Part shown: positions 50,160-60,821 of the stretch, in pieces | How positions within the stretch are numbered: position 1 is the first letter of the stretch | How the letters are laid out: the number at the start of each line of letters is the position of its first letter | Source: Epiperipatus broadwayi | Lineage: Eukaryota > Onychophora > Udeonychophora > Euonychophora > Peripatidae | Reading direction: 5' to 3' | Assembly: GCA_028023455.1 (NCBI GenBank) | Contig: JAQFVV010006546.1 | Coordinates: 596,001-660,000, forward strand | Length of the DNA: 64,000 nt | The notes under the pieces: model-generated | Told to the model about the DNA's origin: nothing | The model's database searches: none | Seen by the model: only the letters and a program-made list of their open reading frames with translations | Program-made: the position numbers and the translations under genes

Positions 50160-51310
50160 TGAAAAAAAAATGGTAAAATTAATAAATAGGACACAAAATA
50201 GAGTGATATGCGGCAAAAAAAGATTAAAAATAATATATACATCAAGAATAATTAACTAAAATTGGACACAAAATATGAAAATGTAAGATAAATATCACTA
50301 CAAAATTAATAAGTAAAAACTGCAAGTCCACAAATCCTGAAAAAAAAAAATTAATAAATAGGACACAAAATAGAGTGATATGCGGCAAAAAAAGATTAAA
50401 AATAATATATACATCATGAATAATTAACTAAAATTGGACGCACAATAGGAAAATGTAAGATAAATATCACTACAAAATTAATAAGTCATCTTAAAAGTAC
50501 TATATAAATTTAAAAAAACCTATCATAAAGTGAAAACAGTGAATCTACAAATAACTGCGAGTCTACAAATATTAATTTTGTCTTTTTTAAAAAACATATC
50601 AAAGTGCGAGTCCAGAAGTAATAATTCTGCAAGTATTCAAATATTAATTTTGTCTTTTTTAAAAAAACCCATCATAAAGTGAAAACTGTGAGTCTACAAA
50701 TCATAATTAATCATAATTCAGTCATCTTAAAAGTACTATATAAATTTAAAAAAACCTATCATAAAGAGAAAACTGCGAGTCTACAAATATTAATTTTGTC
50801 TTTTTTAGAAAACATATCATAAAGTGCGAGTCCAGAAGTAATAATTCTGCAAGTATTCAAATAATAATTTTAGCGTCTTTAAAAAACCTATCATAAAGTG
50901 CAAACTGCGAGTCTACAAATATTAATTTTGTCTTTTTAAAAAAACATATCATAAAGTGCAAGTCCAGAAGTAATAATTCTGCAAGTATTCAAATAATAAT
51001 TTTGTCGTCTTAAAAAAACCTATCATAAAGTGAAAACTGCGAGTCTACAAATATTAATTTTGTCTTTTCTAAAAAACGCAAAATAGGAAAATGTAAGATA
51101 AATATCACTACAAAATTAATAAGTCATCTTAAAAGTACTATATAAATTTAAAAAAACCTATCATAAAGTGAAAACTGTGAATCTACAAATAACTGCGAGT
51201 CTACAAATATTAATTTTGTCTTTTTTAAAAAAACCCATCATAAAGTAAAAACTGTGAGTCTACAAATCATAATTAATCATAATTCAGTCATCGTAAAAGT
51301 ACTATATAAA
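50160..51310. repeat. Minisatellite array inside the Merlin element
   Basis: The repeating unit is about 131 bp and is made of two related halves. One contains CCTATCATAAAGTG then AACTGCGAGTCTACAAAT, the other CATATCATAAAGTG then CGAGTCCAGAAGTAATAATT. A larger block (GAGTGATATGCGGCAAAAAAAG to CTACAAAATTAATAAG) appears at about 50199-50330 and 50371-50485, and its end again at 51072-51122. No coding content. Confidence 0.85.
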
Positions 51311-51421
51311 TGTATGAATTTTTTTTAGTGGAAATAACTATAATTTAGAACTACTGTAATTTATAAGGAAAATAAAAGATGAATATCACAACAAAATGCG
51401 TACTTACCCAAATAACAATCA

Positions 51422-52312
51422 CTATGGTGGACTGAATTGGCTTATATGTTGTAAAATTGCACCAAAATTACCATCTTTGTAGGTACGCCTTCACATAAAC
51501 TCCATCAAATAGGAGTCTAAGTGTTGATGTGCAGTTCCTCTGTGCTTCTTATTCCTCCATTTCACTAAACCCCACAACCTTTCAATATTTTGTGTGTAAA
51601 CGCTGGTTGTAGGGTCTACAAAATTATACGTGTGATTCACTCGATGGTGCTCATATCCACCCAGCTCCAATTTTTCTGTTTTATATCCTTTCCAGCAATT
51701 GCTATAAATAGTAGTGCCTTGGTGCACATTCTCTAAAATAGCTTTCATGAGACTGGACACACTTCTATCTGCAACAGCTATTATAAAACATTCATCTGTT
51801 TCTCTGCAGATACTGCCAAATACCCATTGCTGTGGAAGTACTCTACCGGCATTGTTCTTACATTTGGAGAATAGAGTTTTGTCTATTTCCACAATTGTGT
51901 TAGGGCCTCCAATTTTCCACCTTTCATTATGTAACAGCTTCCATGCACATACTTTGTGGAGATAGTTGTTCCAGTCAATCACAGTCTTGTCCACCATTTC
52001 TATCTGGTCAGCACAAAATAGGATAGACATTAATTCTCTGGACCAACAATATATAAAACAGAGAGCCGTTACGAAGGATATTCTGGAGCCTTCAAACCAT
52101 GTGTCTTTTCTTATAGGAGTTTTTTTCAGACAATCTTCCAAATTGTACTACCACTGTTTTTCAGTACCATGGATGTACTTTTTCATCTCATGGCCATTTT
52201 CACACAATTTCACGTGGTGCAAAATTCCTTCTTGTTGAAAGAAAGCTATCACCTCTTCTTCACATTTTGGGAGATCCCACAACTTCAGATTTCTTGGTTC
52301 AATAATAGCCAT
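51422..52312 (-). pseudogene. ISXO2-like DDE transposase of Merlin, inactivated
   Basis: A single frame of 297 codons from ATG (52312-52310) to TAG (51424-51422), broken by TAG at 52147-52145 and TGA at 51493-51491. Starting at AIIEPRNLKLWDLPKCEEEV, the N-terminal zinc part follows (ENGHEMKKY, LEDC), then DTWFEGSR. The DDE part has VEIDKTLF with the first Asp, AGRVLPQQWVFGSICRET, and IYSNCWKGY in place of the family's IYSDCWKGY. It then has VNHTYNFVDPTT and TQNIERLWGLVKWRNKKHRG. So the second catalytic Asp is Asn (AAT at 51700-51698). The length is usual for the family. All three lesions should prevent activity. The Met run upstream of 52312 comes from the LINE insertion and is not the start. 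Confidence 0.92.
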
Positions 52313-52381
52313 TTCTAAATTATAGATGTCTAAAAATGGAAAATCCAGAAAATTATAAAATATAAAATACATCCACTTAAT

Positions 52382-52547
52382 CATCATCATCATCAACCAT
52401 TATTAATCCACTGCAGGATGAAGGTCTCTCCAAGTTTAATCCATCTTCTCCGATCTTTAGCTTCTCTTCTCCACAACACCCCTGCACATTTTCTTATTTC
52501 ATCCATCCATCTCACATGTGGTCTCTTTCTGGGTCTTTTACAATCTC
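52382..52547 (-). mobile_element. 5'-truncated RTE-like LINE copy with target duplication
   Basis: 166 bp matching the 3' end of the LINE at 53.6-56.9 kb. On the - strand it reads RPHVRWMDEIRK..GVLWRREAKDRRRWIKLGETF and ends in a (GAT)n tail at 52382-52396. The 14-bp repeat TACATCCACTTAAT flanks it at 52368-52381 and 52548-52561. It lies within the Merlin element, so it inserted later. Confidence 0.88.
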
Positions 52548-52765
52548 TACATCCACTTAATATCATAGAAGAAATAACATGTAAATTACTTACAATTGTT
52601 AAGGAAGTAATGATTTATTTAAAAAAGTTTTAAAATATTGAAGCACTGAAAATTAAAGCTCTGAAAAAAAAATGCTGCTGCACTCAAAAAAATGATGCAA
52701 CAAATAGGAAAAATACACTTTTAAATCTCGTGGGTCAAGACAAAAAAAATCTCGTGGATGAAAAA

Positions 52766-52995
52766 ATCAAATCTCTCGAATTAGTCATGTCAGCGTCTTC
52801 ATTGCCATAACAACGTTCATGTGTTCTTTCAACGATGCAAATATCGGATAATTACAGCTGTATACCTTCAGGCTTATGATGTAATAGTAATGTAACAAAA
52901 AATAAAATCTCTAGAATTAGTCATGTCAGTCTCTTCGTTGCCATGACAACGTTCATGTGTTCTTCCGACGACGCAAATATCGGATAATTACAGTT
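52766..52995. repeat. Tandem duplication of the Merlin right sub-end
   Basis: CTCGAATTAGTCATGTCAG..TTCATGTGTTCTT..GCAAATATCGGATAATTACAG at 52776-52860 is repeated at 52914-52993. The first copy is followed by a diverged version of the terminal repeat (GTATACCTTCAGGCTTATGATG at 52862-52883). Confidence 0.85.
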
Positions 52996-53364
52996 GTATG
53001 CCTTCAGGCTAATGATGTCATAGCAAGGTAAATACTGGATTACCCTTTTTTCTTTTAATAATTTTTTTAAGAAAAACAAAATAGTATTATAATTTTCTAT
53101 GATAATTTGAGTTGTGGGTTTTCTTATTTAAAACCAATCAGTACAACAACAAAAAAAAACTCATTTAATTTTTTAGCAGAATAAAAACTATTGGGGTATA
53201 TACTTGAATTTTCTGCATTTTACATTATGATACTAATCTTGTATTTTATCTGATATATCCATTAATTATCACAATGGCAGTGCTTTCATGTTTTATCTAT
53301 AAGAAATCCATTTTATGACTGCTTCCAATATGTATCTTTATAGTATCTATCCACTATTTAAATG

Positions 53365-53460
53365 CAAGGATTTTATGGCATAGTGGTTAGTATCTCTGCT
53401 TTCCATCACATAAATTAGGATTTAAATTTGGCTTGGTAAACCTTGAATTTTTTTGCAAAT
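53365..53460 (+). repeat. tRNA-like SINE scrap
   Basis: TATGGCATAGTGGTTAGTAT is a good A-box region; AGGATTTAAATTTGGC about 45 bases on is a weak B box. The family differs from the 49-kb SINE. Confidence 0.4.
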
Positions 53461-53855
53461 TATATGCAGGTTTAAGACCCCCTCCCCAATATCAAGACCA
53501 ATTTAATAATCTAATAGTGGATAATAAAGTTATTTTTAACTAGAGGATAAGAATCTCAAATTAATTTGGATTGGTCAGATGAGTAACGATGCCATTTTAA
53601 AAGTAGAAAATCATCAACTATTATCAATCCACTGCAAGATGAAAGTCTTTCCAAATTTAATTCATCTTCTCTGATCTCTAGCTTCTCTTCTTCACATCAC
53701 TTCTGGTTTTTTACTTCATCCATCCATCTCACGTGGTCTTTTTTGGTTTTTTTTTACAATCTCTTAAAATCCAGTTTAATATTTCAATTGTCCATTTATC
53801 ATCATCTCTTCTAGCAATATGTCCAGAACAATTCCACTTCACTCTTTTAATTCTT

Positions 53856-54789
53856 TCAATGATATAAGTAACACCTGTTTGTTCTTTTCCTTATGTATTG
53901 CATTTGATCTCTTCTTGTTACTCCTAACATGCATCTTTCCATACTTCTTTGAGTGATCTGAAGTCTCTGTATTACTTTTCTATTAAGTGTCCAAGTTTCA
54001 GATCCATAAGTAAAACCTGGTAAAACACATTTATTAAAAAACTTCCTTTTCAAACACATAGGCATATTTCCTTTTAGTATCAAGTTATTTCTACCAAAAG
54101 CACTCCAACCAAGTTTAATTCTATGATTAATTTCATCCATTATGTTTCCATCTGTAGTAATAATCTGACCAAGGTATTTGTAGTTGTTAACTTTTTCTAA
54201 CTCATCATAATCAATCTTTATTTTCATCTTTTGAGAAAATCCATTGAACATTACTTTAGTCTTTTTAACATTTACCTTTAGTCCTACTTTCTTACTTTCA
54301 TCTGATAACTCTTGCAACATTTTCCTGAAGCTCTGAAGCATTATTTGCAAAAATAACTACATCATCTGCAAAATCTAATTGACTTAAATAATCTCCATTT
54401 ACTTTTTTATCATTAGCTTCCCATTTTAATCCACAAAATACTTCTTGCAGCACTGCTGTAAAAAGTTTTGGAGATATGGAGTCACCCTGTCTTACACCCT
54501 TCTCAATGTTAACCTTCCTAGTATCATTATGTAATCTAATTGTTGCTGTTGCATTTTTATAAATATTCTTCAGAATATGTCCTGGGTCTATATCTTGATG
54601 ATCCAATGCTTTAATCATTGAAGAAATGCTTATAGAATCAAATGCCTTTTCATAATCTACAAATTCAAAGCATAATGGAAACTCATATGCATTGGTCTTT
54701 TCTATAATTTCTCTCAATACTTGGATATGATCCATTGTACTAAAATCACTTTTAAATCCAGCTTGTTCTTTTGGTTGGTTGAAATCCAA
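53856..54789 (-). pseudogene. LINE reverse transcriptase region, frameshifted
   Basis: The upstream piece (54789-54298) starts near KEQAGFKSDFSTMDHI and has FEFVDYEKAFDSI (first catalytic Asp), GVRQGDSISPKLF and LDFADDVVIFA (the FADD active-site pair). The second piece (54350-53856), in another frame, has LQELSDESKKVGLKVN, KTKVMFNG, YKYLGQIITTDGNI and YGSETWTL, then LQITQRSMERCMLGVTRRD. These are the thumb and C-terminal segments of the RTE/'craniofacial development protein 2-like' type. The shift lies near 54300-54350. The enzyme would have copied the element's RNA at a nicked target. Confidence 0.9.
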
Positions 54790-55826
54790 AGTTCTCTGTA
54801 AACAAGTTGTAAAATTTTGTACAAAACTGATAAAAGACTGATAGGTCTTTAATTTTTAATATTTTCTTTATCACCTTTTTTAAATATTAATATTAATACT
54901 GCATTTGTCCAATCATTTGTACATGTTTATCATTTAGACATTTGTTATATAACTTTGCCAAAAAAATTTTATTTCTTTCTACTTCTTTTAAGATATCAAT
55001 TATAATTCCATCATTACCTGGAGCCTTTCCCTTCTTTAAATTTAATTGCATGTCTTACTTTTTCATTTAAAATTCTGGGCAATTGAGAAGATATAATAAT
55101 TGTAGGAAGTACTTCTTTATTACTATATAATTCTTGATAGAATTTTTCTATCCATTTCATGATATCATCTGTCTTTTTAGTAATAGTTCCATCTTTATTT
55201 TTATTGCAGATATAAGCATTCTAACAATACCAAAATATTGTTCTATACTCTTGAGGCATTTATTCACTTCTACAGTTTTTCTTGCTGGTTCACAATTATA
55301 CTTTCTTATACCATTATCAACTCACCTTTGTACCATTTTACAAAATTTGAAATATTCAATCCATTTTAATCCATCATTTTTATATATTTTCATATTCCTT
55401 CTTTTCTTTATAAATTTTCTATTCTCAATAGTAATTTTATTGGTCAATTGCTGCTTTTTTTTACCAGCTATCTTTATTGCAGTTTTTAAAAGTGTATCAG
55501 TTATTTTCATATTAATTTCATTCAAATCATTGTTCAAAATCTGCTAATATTTGAAAATGATTTGCGAGTTCTAATTTAAATTTATTAGAATGTTTCTGAA
55601 GATTGGTAATATTAACCTTGAATATTGTTTTTCTTAATAATTTTTGTCTCTCTAGTTTTGCATTAACATATATCTTATATCTCACTCATCGATGATCACT
55701 TCCTGTGTTGAATTTATTAAGAACATTACAATCTTGAAATAGGTATTTTCTATACTCAAAATATAATCCAATTCTGCTGTATCTTCATTTAAATGCTTCC
55801 ATGTCCATTTCCTTTTAACATTTTTC

Positions 55827-56400
55827 TCAAAAAAAAGAATTCATGATATAAAATTTTTCTTTTTCTGAAAACTCCACAAGTCTATGTTCTCTCTTATTTC
55901 TATTATCATAATCAAATTTACCTACATCACTTTCATCTTTCATTTGTTTACCAATTCTAGCATTAAAATCCCTCATAACAATTTTAAAATTGTTGTTTGG
56001 TCTGATCAAAGGCCTTTTGTACATCCATATAAAATTTACTACTACTTCATCACTAAGAGAACTTGTTGGAACAAAAACCTGAATTATTTGCATTTGGTAT
56101 CTGCTATTAAATTGAATAACTAATCTTGCCACTCTGTCAGATACACCATCAATCTCCACAATGTTGATCTTTTACTTCTTATTTACAATGAATTCTACTC
56201 CAGTATTTCCAATATTTGTGCCTTTGTAATAGAATAAATTTCCATTTTTAAATCAATTATCTCTTCACCTTTTCTTCTAACTTCACAAAGTCCTATAATG
56301 TCCCATTTAATATGAGACAGTTTTTCTTCCAATTCTTGCAATCTTCCTTAACTTGAAAGTGATCTGCAGTTGTAAGTACCTAAATAAAAAGTCATCATCA
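55827..56400 (-). pseudogene. LINE apurinic-type endonuclease region, frameshifted
   Basis: The - strand starts TYNCRSLSS..GRLQELEEKLS, then IKWDIIGLCEVRRKGEEI (with the catalytic Glu), IDLKNGN, and after a shift VSDRVARLVIQFNSRY..IIQVFVPTSS. It ends VMRDFNARIGKQ and EHRLVEFSEKEKFYIMNSFF. The usual MGDFNA motif reads MRDFNA here (Gly to Arg next to the catalytic Asp). This domain nicks the target DNA in RTE-type insertion. Confidence 0.85.
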
Positions 56401-57138
56401 AATGGCAGCCTGGATCCACAATCAAGGGATTCTTAGTACCCTCCTCCTTTGGTGACCAACTACTGCCTTGGCTGGTGACTTTACAGTCTCCTGGAAATAA
56501 AGGCAATGATTTATTTTTGTCTATCATGATTGTAAATATCTATTAAGAAAAATTTTTTCATTCACACCACATTCATTCTGGTTTATCAGGCGGCTAAAAA
56601 AAAAGACCATGGTATTTCTTGATCTTTAAACTCAGAGGTAAAAAGTCAATAAACTCGCCACGCTGGCTAATGCGCGGTGGTAAGCAGCCCATCCATGTTC
56701 GTATACTATATATATATAATCACATAGTAATAACAGCTGCAACGTCAAGAACGTATGAATTGGACATTAGGAATCTCTCCTGCTGGCTTCTTTTGAGGCC
56801 TCTAAGAGGAATCAAAGGGTCTCTTTCTAGTTAACAGCAAACTCCTTTCTGCGGCAAAAATATAAAATACAGTCTGTAAAATAATTATAAATGAAACAAC
56901 CTTCATTATAGTACTAAGCCACATATTTTTTTTAAGTTACTTTTCAAATCAATTTTTATTAACTTTTTTTTTTTCTAAATTTACAAAGATCAAAATATTC
57001 TATTAGGTAGTTGTTTAATTTCAGAATCTTTTTTCATTTAAAATTGATTTAAAATTGTAGCATTTAAACATTTACTTAGTTACCTATCTTTTTGCAGATA
57101 ATTTAATTATCTTATTTTCACCTACACATAGAAAAAAA

Positions 57139-57255
57139 TTTTTTTTTCATATGTCATAGCATCAGCCGGGAGGCGAACCCGCAACAACCGTCTGCAACCA
57201 ACTACTTACTTGCAAGATGGCTGCGCTGACCTCTTGGCTAACAACGCTTTTGTCA
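57139..57255 (-). mobile_element. tRNA-derived SINE, copy 5
   Basis: The - strand reads AGCGTTGTTAGCCAAGAGGT (A-box region), then TTGCAGACGG, GCGGGTTCGCCTCCCGGCT (strong B box), and GATGCTATGACATATG plus a poly(A) tail (T run on +). A 20-bp insertion (..CTACTTACTTGCA..) lies in the middle. Confidence 0.82.
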
Positions 57256-57259
57256 GCAT

Positions 57260-59780
57260 TTTATACATTAAGAAATGTTTTTAAAATATTGGGCTAAGAT
57301 CTATAAATAATACATTATTTATCGTTACTTTCTATATATGTACATGATTATAAATGAATAGATTAGTTGTCATCGTTAAGCACACACACAAGCATACATA
57401 TATACCCACACCCATTCTTTTAAAAAGAAATAAGAAAAAATGGAAATTGATCTCAATAATTTAAAAGAGAGAACCCAAAGATTTTTGAATGAAAAGATTT
57501 ATTGAATAAACATTTTATATCCCGCCCACTTAAAAGAAAAAATAGAATGATTTATAAATTATTTTTTCTAAATTTGCTATATAAGTCAAGGACTTTTGCT
57601 TGCGATTTTAATTTAAAGAATGTTTCGAATTATAATTAATATTATACCACTAACAAGCTTAATAATAGGAATACATCTTTTTTATTCCGGTAATTAATAT
57701 TTATATTATATAGTGTATGCTTTGCTATAATTAACTCATTTAAAAGGATAAATTTATTACTCAAAGGCTAATGTGAGCTATATATATATTCTCAAATTAT
57801 TTACCAACATGATGTGAACAAAATACTGTTAAATGTGTTAAATAATCTATTGGAAAAGTTTGTGATTCAAAAAGGTTTTTTATTTATTTATAAAAGATAT
57901 TGTGACTTTTAAAAAAAAATCATTATAAAAAGCATAGTATTTTCATTGTAATGAAATAAGGATTATTTTAAATATCTAGGTGACAATTTACGTTTTTACA
58001 TGATCATCTTTTTTTTTATGTGTTAAAACCGTGGGATAAAAAAATTTGCTATTTTAGTTTTATTCAAATTTTCATAATTAGAATATATATTTTTAAAAAA
58101 AACATTTTAGTCAATCTGTTCTCTCCATTACTTTAAGTAATATTAAATCATAATTATTATTTTGTTTTTGTTTTGAAAGACTTCGCAATTTATTTTAAAA
58201 TCACTATTTCTTAGCTACTTCGCTATATAATGTTAATATGTTTAGTGAGTCTTAATAACGTTTTATTTTTATTTCAAATTTTTAATTAAACTAATTATTC
58301 CAAATTTTTATAAATTTATTTTAATTAATTGCAATTAGTTATTAAAACTAAACTAATTCTCAAATTTTTTTTAGTAAAAAAATTCCAACATTTTGTCACA
58401 AAATAATAGCAAACCAATAAGTCTATCTTTTACAAAGTTCTCTCTCTTTTTTTAAAGAGAATATTTGGGGTCAAATTACATATAATTTAATCCTCACACT
58501 TACAGGATTTAATTTGTTTGGTCTTTTAAATACAATTTTGTAAATCTTCTAATGGTAACGAACAATTTATACAAAAAAATAATTAAGCCGTTTATGATAT
58601 TTGTCCTCAAACAATTCGATTATTAGATAAATATGTGATGTGGGTGAATACAATTCGATTGCTATATAACTTAAGTAATTGTTTGTGTGTTGTTTAATAT
58701 CTGCTTAAGTTAAAAATTTTATTTTTGCTTTGGTGAGAAGCGGTCTTGCTATAAAATGGGTTAAGTGTTGCTGCAATAATTGCTTGGGATTTTTATCTAT
58801 AGACATATATTTGAGTTTTAATATATATATATTAGATGGAGCCATAGTTAATTTTCGAAAAACAAGAACCAGTGACACAAAGTAAGTATTTTTTAAAAAA
58901 CATATTCATTATAATTTTAATTATATTATATTTGCTTTTAAATAATATTATAAATGCCGGTTATAGTTTTTTAATTGCTCATCTTTCAAATTTTAATATT
59001 AAAATGTGTATTTGTCAGTTTATTTCTAATTATACAAAATAATGATTAAGTTATTAGTAGATAGGAAAATCATAATAGTTTCGACAATCAAATTGTGATT
59101 AAAATGAAACTAAGATACGTAACTTTAAATAATTGACAATCGAGTTAGGAATTTTTAGCTTTTAACTTTGCTACTTTGTCAGGTACTAATTCGTTCAGGT
59201 CGAATTTATAATTTAAAAAAAAACAAGTAGCATCATTATGTTAGTGACGCAGTAATAGAATTAAATAAGTCTCTCAATATATATATATAAAGGTATATTA
59301 AAAACAGCCAAGAGAGTTTACATATATTATTTGTAAATATCCAAGTTTACCCTGCAAAAAGAATAATATTGAGTGGCATAATATTGTCTATATACGATTT
59401 ATTTTTTACATAATAAAAAAATTCAGTAATATTATTAAAAAATATATATTTTAATGTAGTAAAAAAAAATTTAATACAATAAAATTAATGTTAAATAGTA
59501 ATTTTTTTCTGTTTTACTCTTTCTTCCCTCTCTTCTCTATCTTTTTATCTCTCAGTTTATCTGCTCTCCCTCTTTCTCGCTCTCACACTCTTCTTTCTCA
59601 CTTTCTTTGTCTGTATAAATAATAGTGAAAATAACTATGGACACTAAAATCATAATTTTAATTAATCAGTGGATATATTTGTATTTTAACTTAATAAATT
59701 AATAAATCCATTAATTAATGTTTCTGAATAGAAGCTTTTTCTGTGATTTCTAATACCCAAAATGTCTCATGCCCTTCTAA
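57260..59780. other. A+T-rich stretch without a supported gene
   Basis: A TATA-like string (GCTATAAAATGGG, about 58748) precedes a GTAAGT donor-like site at 58881, but no coding exon could be joined to it. A pyrimidine-rich stretch lies at 59505-59610. Confidence 0.4.
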
Positions 59781-59784
59781 ACTA

Positions 59785-59820
59785 GCGTTTCTCAACCTTT
59801 TTGCTGCGCGACTCAATAGA
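59785..59820. repeat. hAT-type terminal repeat, left end
   Basis: TAGCGTTTCTCAACCTTTTT followed by GCGCGAC is a close match to the terminal repeat of ZBED5-like hAT elements (CAG.G.TTCTCAACC type). It faces the transposase remnant to its right. The partner end was not found before 64000 and may lie outside the window. Confidence 0.65.
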
Positions 59821-60329
59821 CTTCATCGAAATAGTTCTGCACTTAAATGTTTATTACATAAATTATAATATAAAATAAAAGAGATATTACATCAACACTG
59901 TACTGTATATATTCGGATCAATTGGATAATATTTATAATGAACAAATAATTTGTAAGTTAAACTACATATTTTTAATTTAAAAGCTTAACACATTTTGTT
60001 AATTACCAAATAAAAAGTGTTTTCTTTTTAAATAAGGTTTTATTTATATACGAAATACAAGCAAAAATTACAAAAATAAATTATACAGAATTTTATTTAA
60101 GTTACATATGAAAAATTTAAAAAAATAGTCTACTTTGACGTATCAGTTCGATTTCAATATTGTTTGAAGTTACTGTAAAAAATTTGTAAAACTTCAGCAG
60201 TAGTAACATATTTAAATAAAATTTGCTATTAAAATATTATAAATTAATTTATTAATTTTAATTATATTTATTACAAACATATTTGAATTATGAACATATA
60301 ATGCAAAATAATTATTTAATGGCTTTGTT

Positions 60330-60816
60330 GTTGTTGCTTCTTTTCAATTAATTTATCAATTCTTGCTCCAATAGAATTAGTTAAAGTAATCTCATTTTTG
60401 AACTAACATCGAGTCAGTTTCTAAACTTATTTTTCATAACAATCATTATTGAAAATCCACTTTTAGCCAAATAAGTTGTTGCAAATGGAAATTTTATAGT
60501 CTTTTCACTAAAGATTGGATATTCAGCCTGAACTTCTAATCAAAATTTAGGCAAATTCTTCTGGTTTTCTTTCAACTTTAATTCGAAACTTTTGTCTGCC
60601 GATAATTCTATTAATTTCTTCTGATAAATTTATATTATGTGAATGCTGTTGTTGGAAAGAATTTAAGATCCACATATTTTTGAAACGAATATCTTCTGTA
60701 GATGGGAGTATTGAGAAAACTTTTCTTTTAATTTTAATAAGTGATCTCTGAATGATCTTACTTATACCTGAAATTTCATCATGCGTTATCATTTTATCCT
60801 CAACCATTTGTGAAAT
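60330..60816 (-). pseudogene. ZBED5-like hAT transposase, C-terminal part
   Basis: The - strand continues the transposase interrupted at 61981: MVEDKMITHDEISGISKII, FSILPSTEDIRFKNMWILNS, KVERKPEEF and, after a stop and shift, AEYPIFSEKTIKF then TTYLAKSGFSIMI and KNKFRN. The last segments are the hATC dimerisation region (normally 'LPFSTTYLCE.GFS....IK.KYRN'). It decays after about 60350. Confidence 0.82.
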
Positions 60817-60821
60817 CAAAC

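Larger units (their letters stand above)
49867..53044 (-). mobile_element. Merlin (ISXO2/IS1595-like) DNA transposon, complete but inactive
   Basis: Inverted repeats of 49 bp at 49867-49915 and 52996-53044 differ at one position (GGTAGTCC against GGTAATCC). They are bounded by the perfect 8-bp duplication CTTTTTTC (49859-49866 and 53045-53052), the usual Merlin target length. One transposase pseudogene lies on the - strand. A minisatellite fills 50160-51310, and a tandem copy of the right-end region lies at 52766-52896. A truncated LINE with its own target repeat sits upstream of the transposase start. Near-identical ends with a triply damaged transposase suggest mobilisation in trans or recent arrival followed by decay. 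Confidence 0.92.
53611..56860 (-). mobile_element. RTE-like non-LTR retrotransposon, nearly full length, inactive
   Basis: About 3.25 kb on the - strand, the usual RTE size. In order: a 5' untranslated part (about 56860-56500; shared with the copy at 9240), an apurinic-type endonuclease (about 56400-55820), a linker, reverse transcriptase (about 55000-53860) and a 3' tail ending near 53611 with a short (GAT)n. A copy of the tail lies at 52382-52547. Frameshifts and stops break the reading frame at several points (for example between 56160 and 55827, and near 54300). Confidence 0.88.

Noticed and set aside
50160-51310. CRISPR-like array
   Set aside because: The units are contiguous minisatellite repeats without unique spacers, inside a eukaryotic transposon.
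55134-55547. 137-codon open frame on the + strand
   Set aside because: Antisense of the LINE linker region; hydrophobic translation caused by A-rich sense codons.
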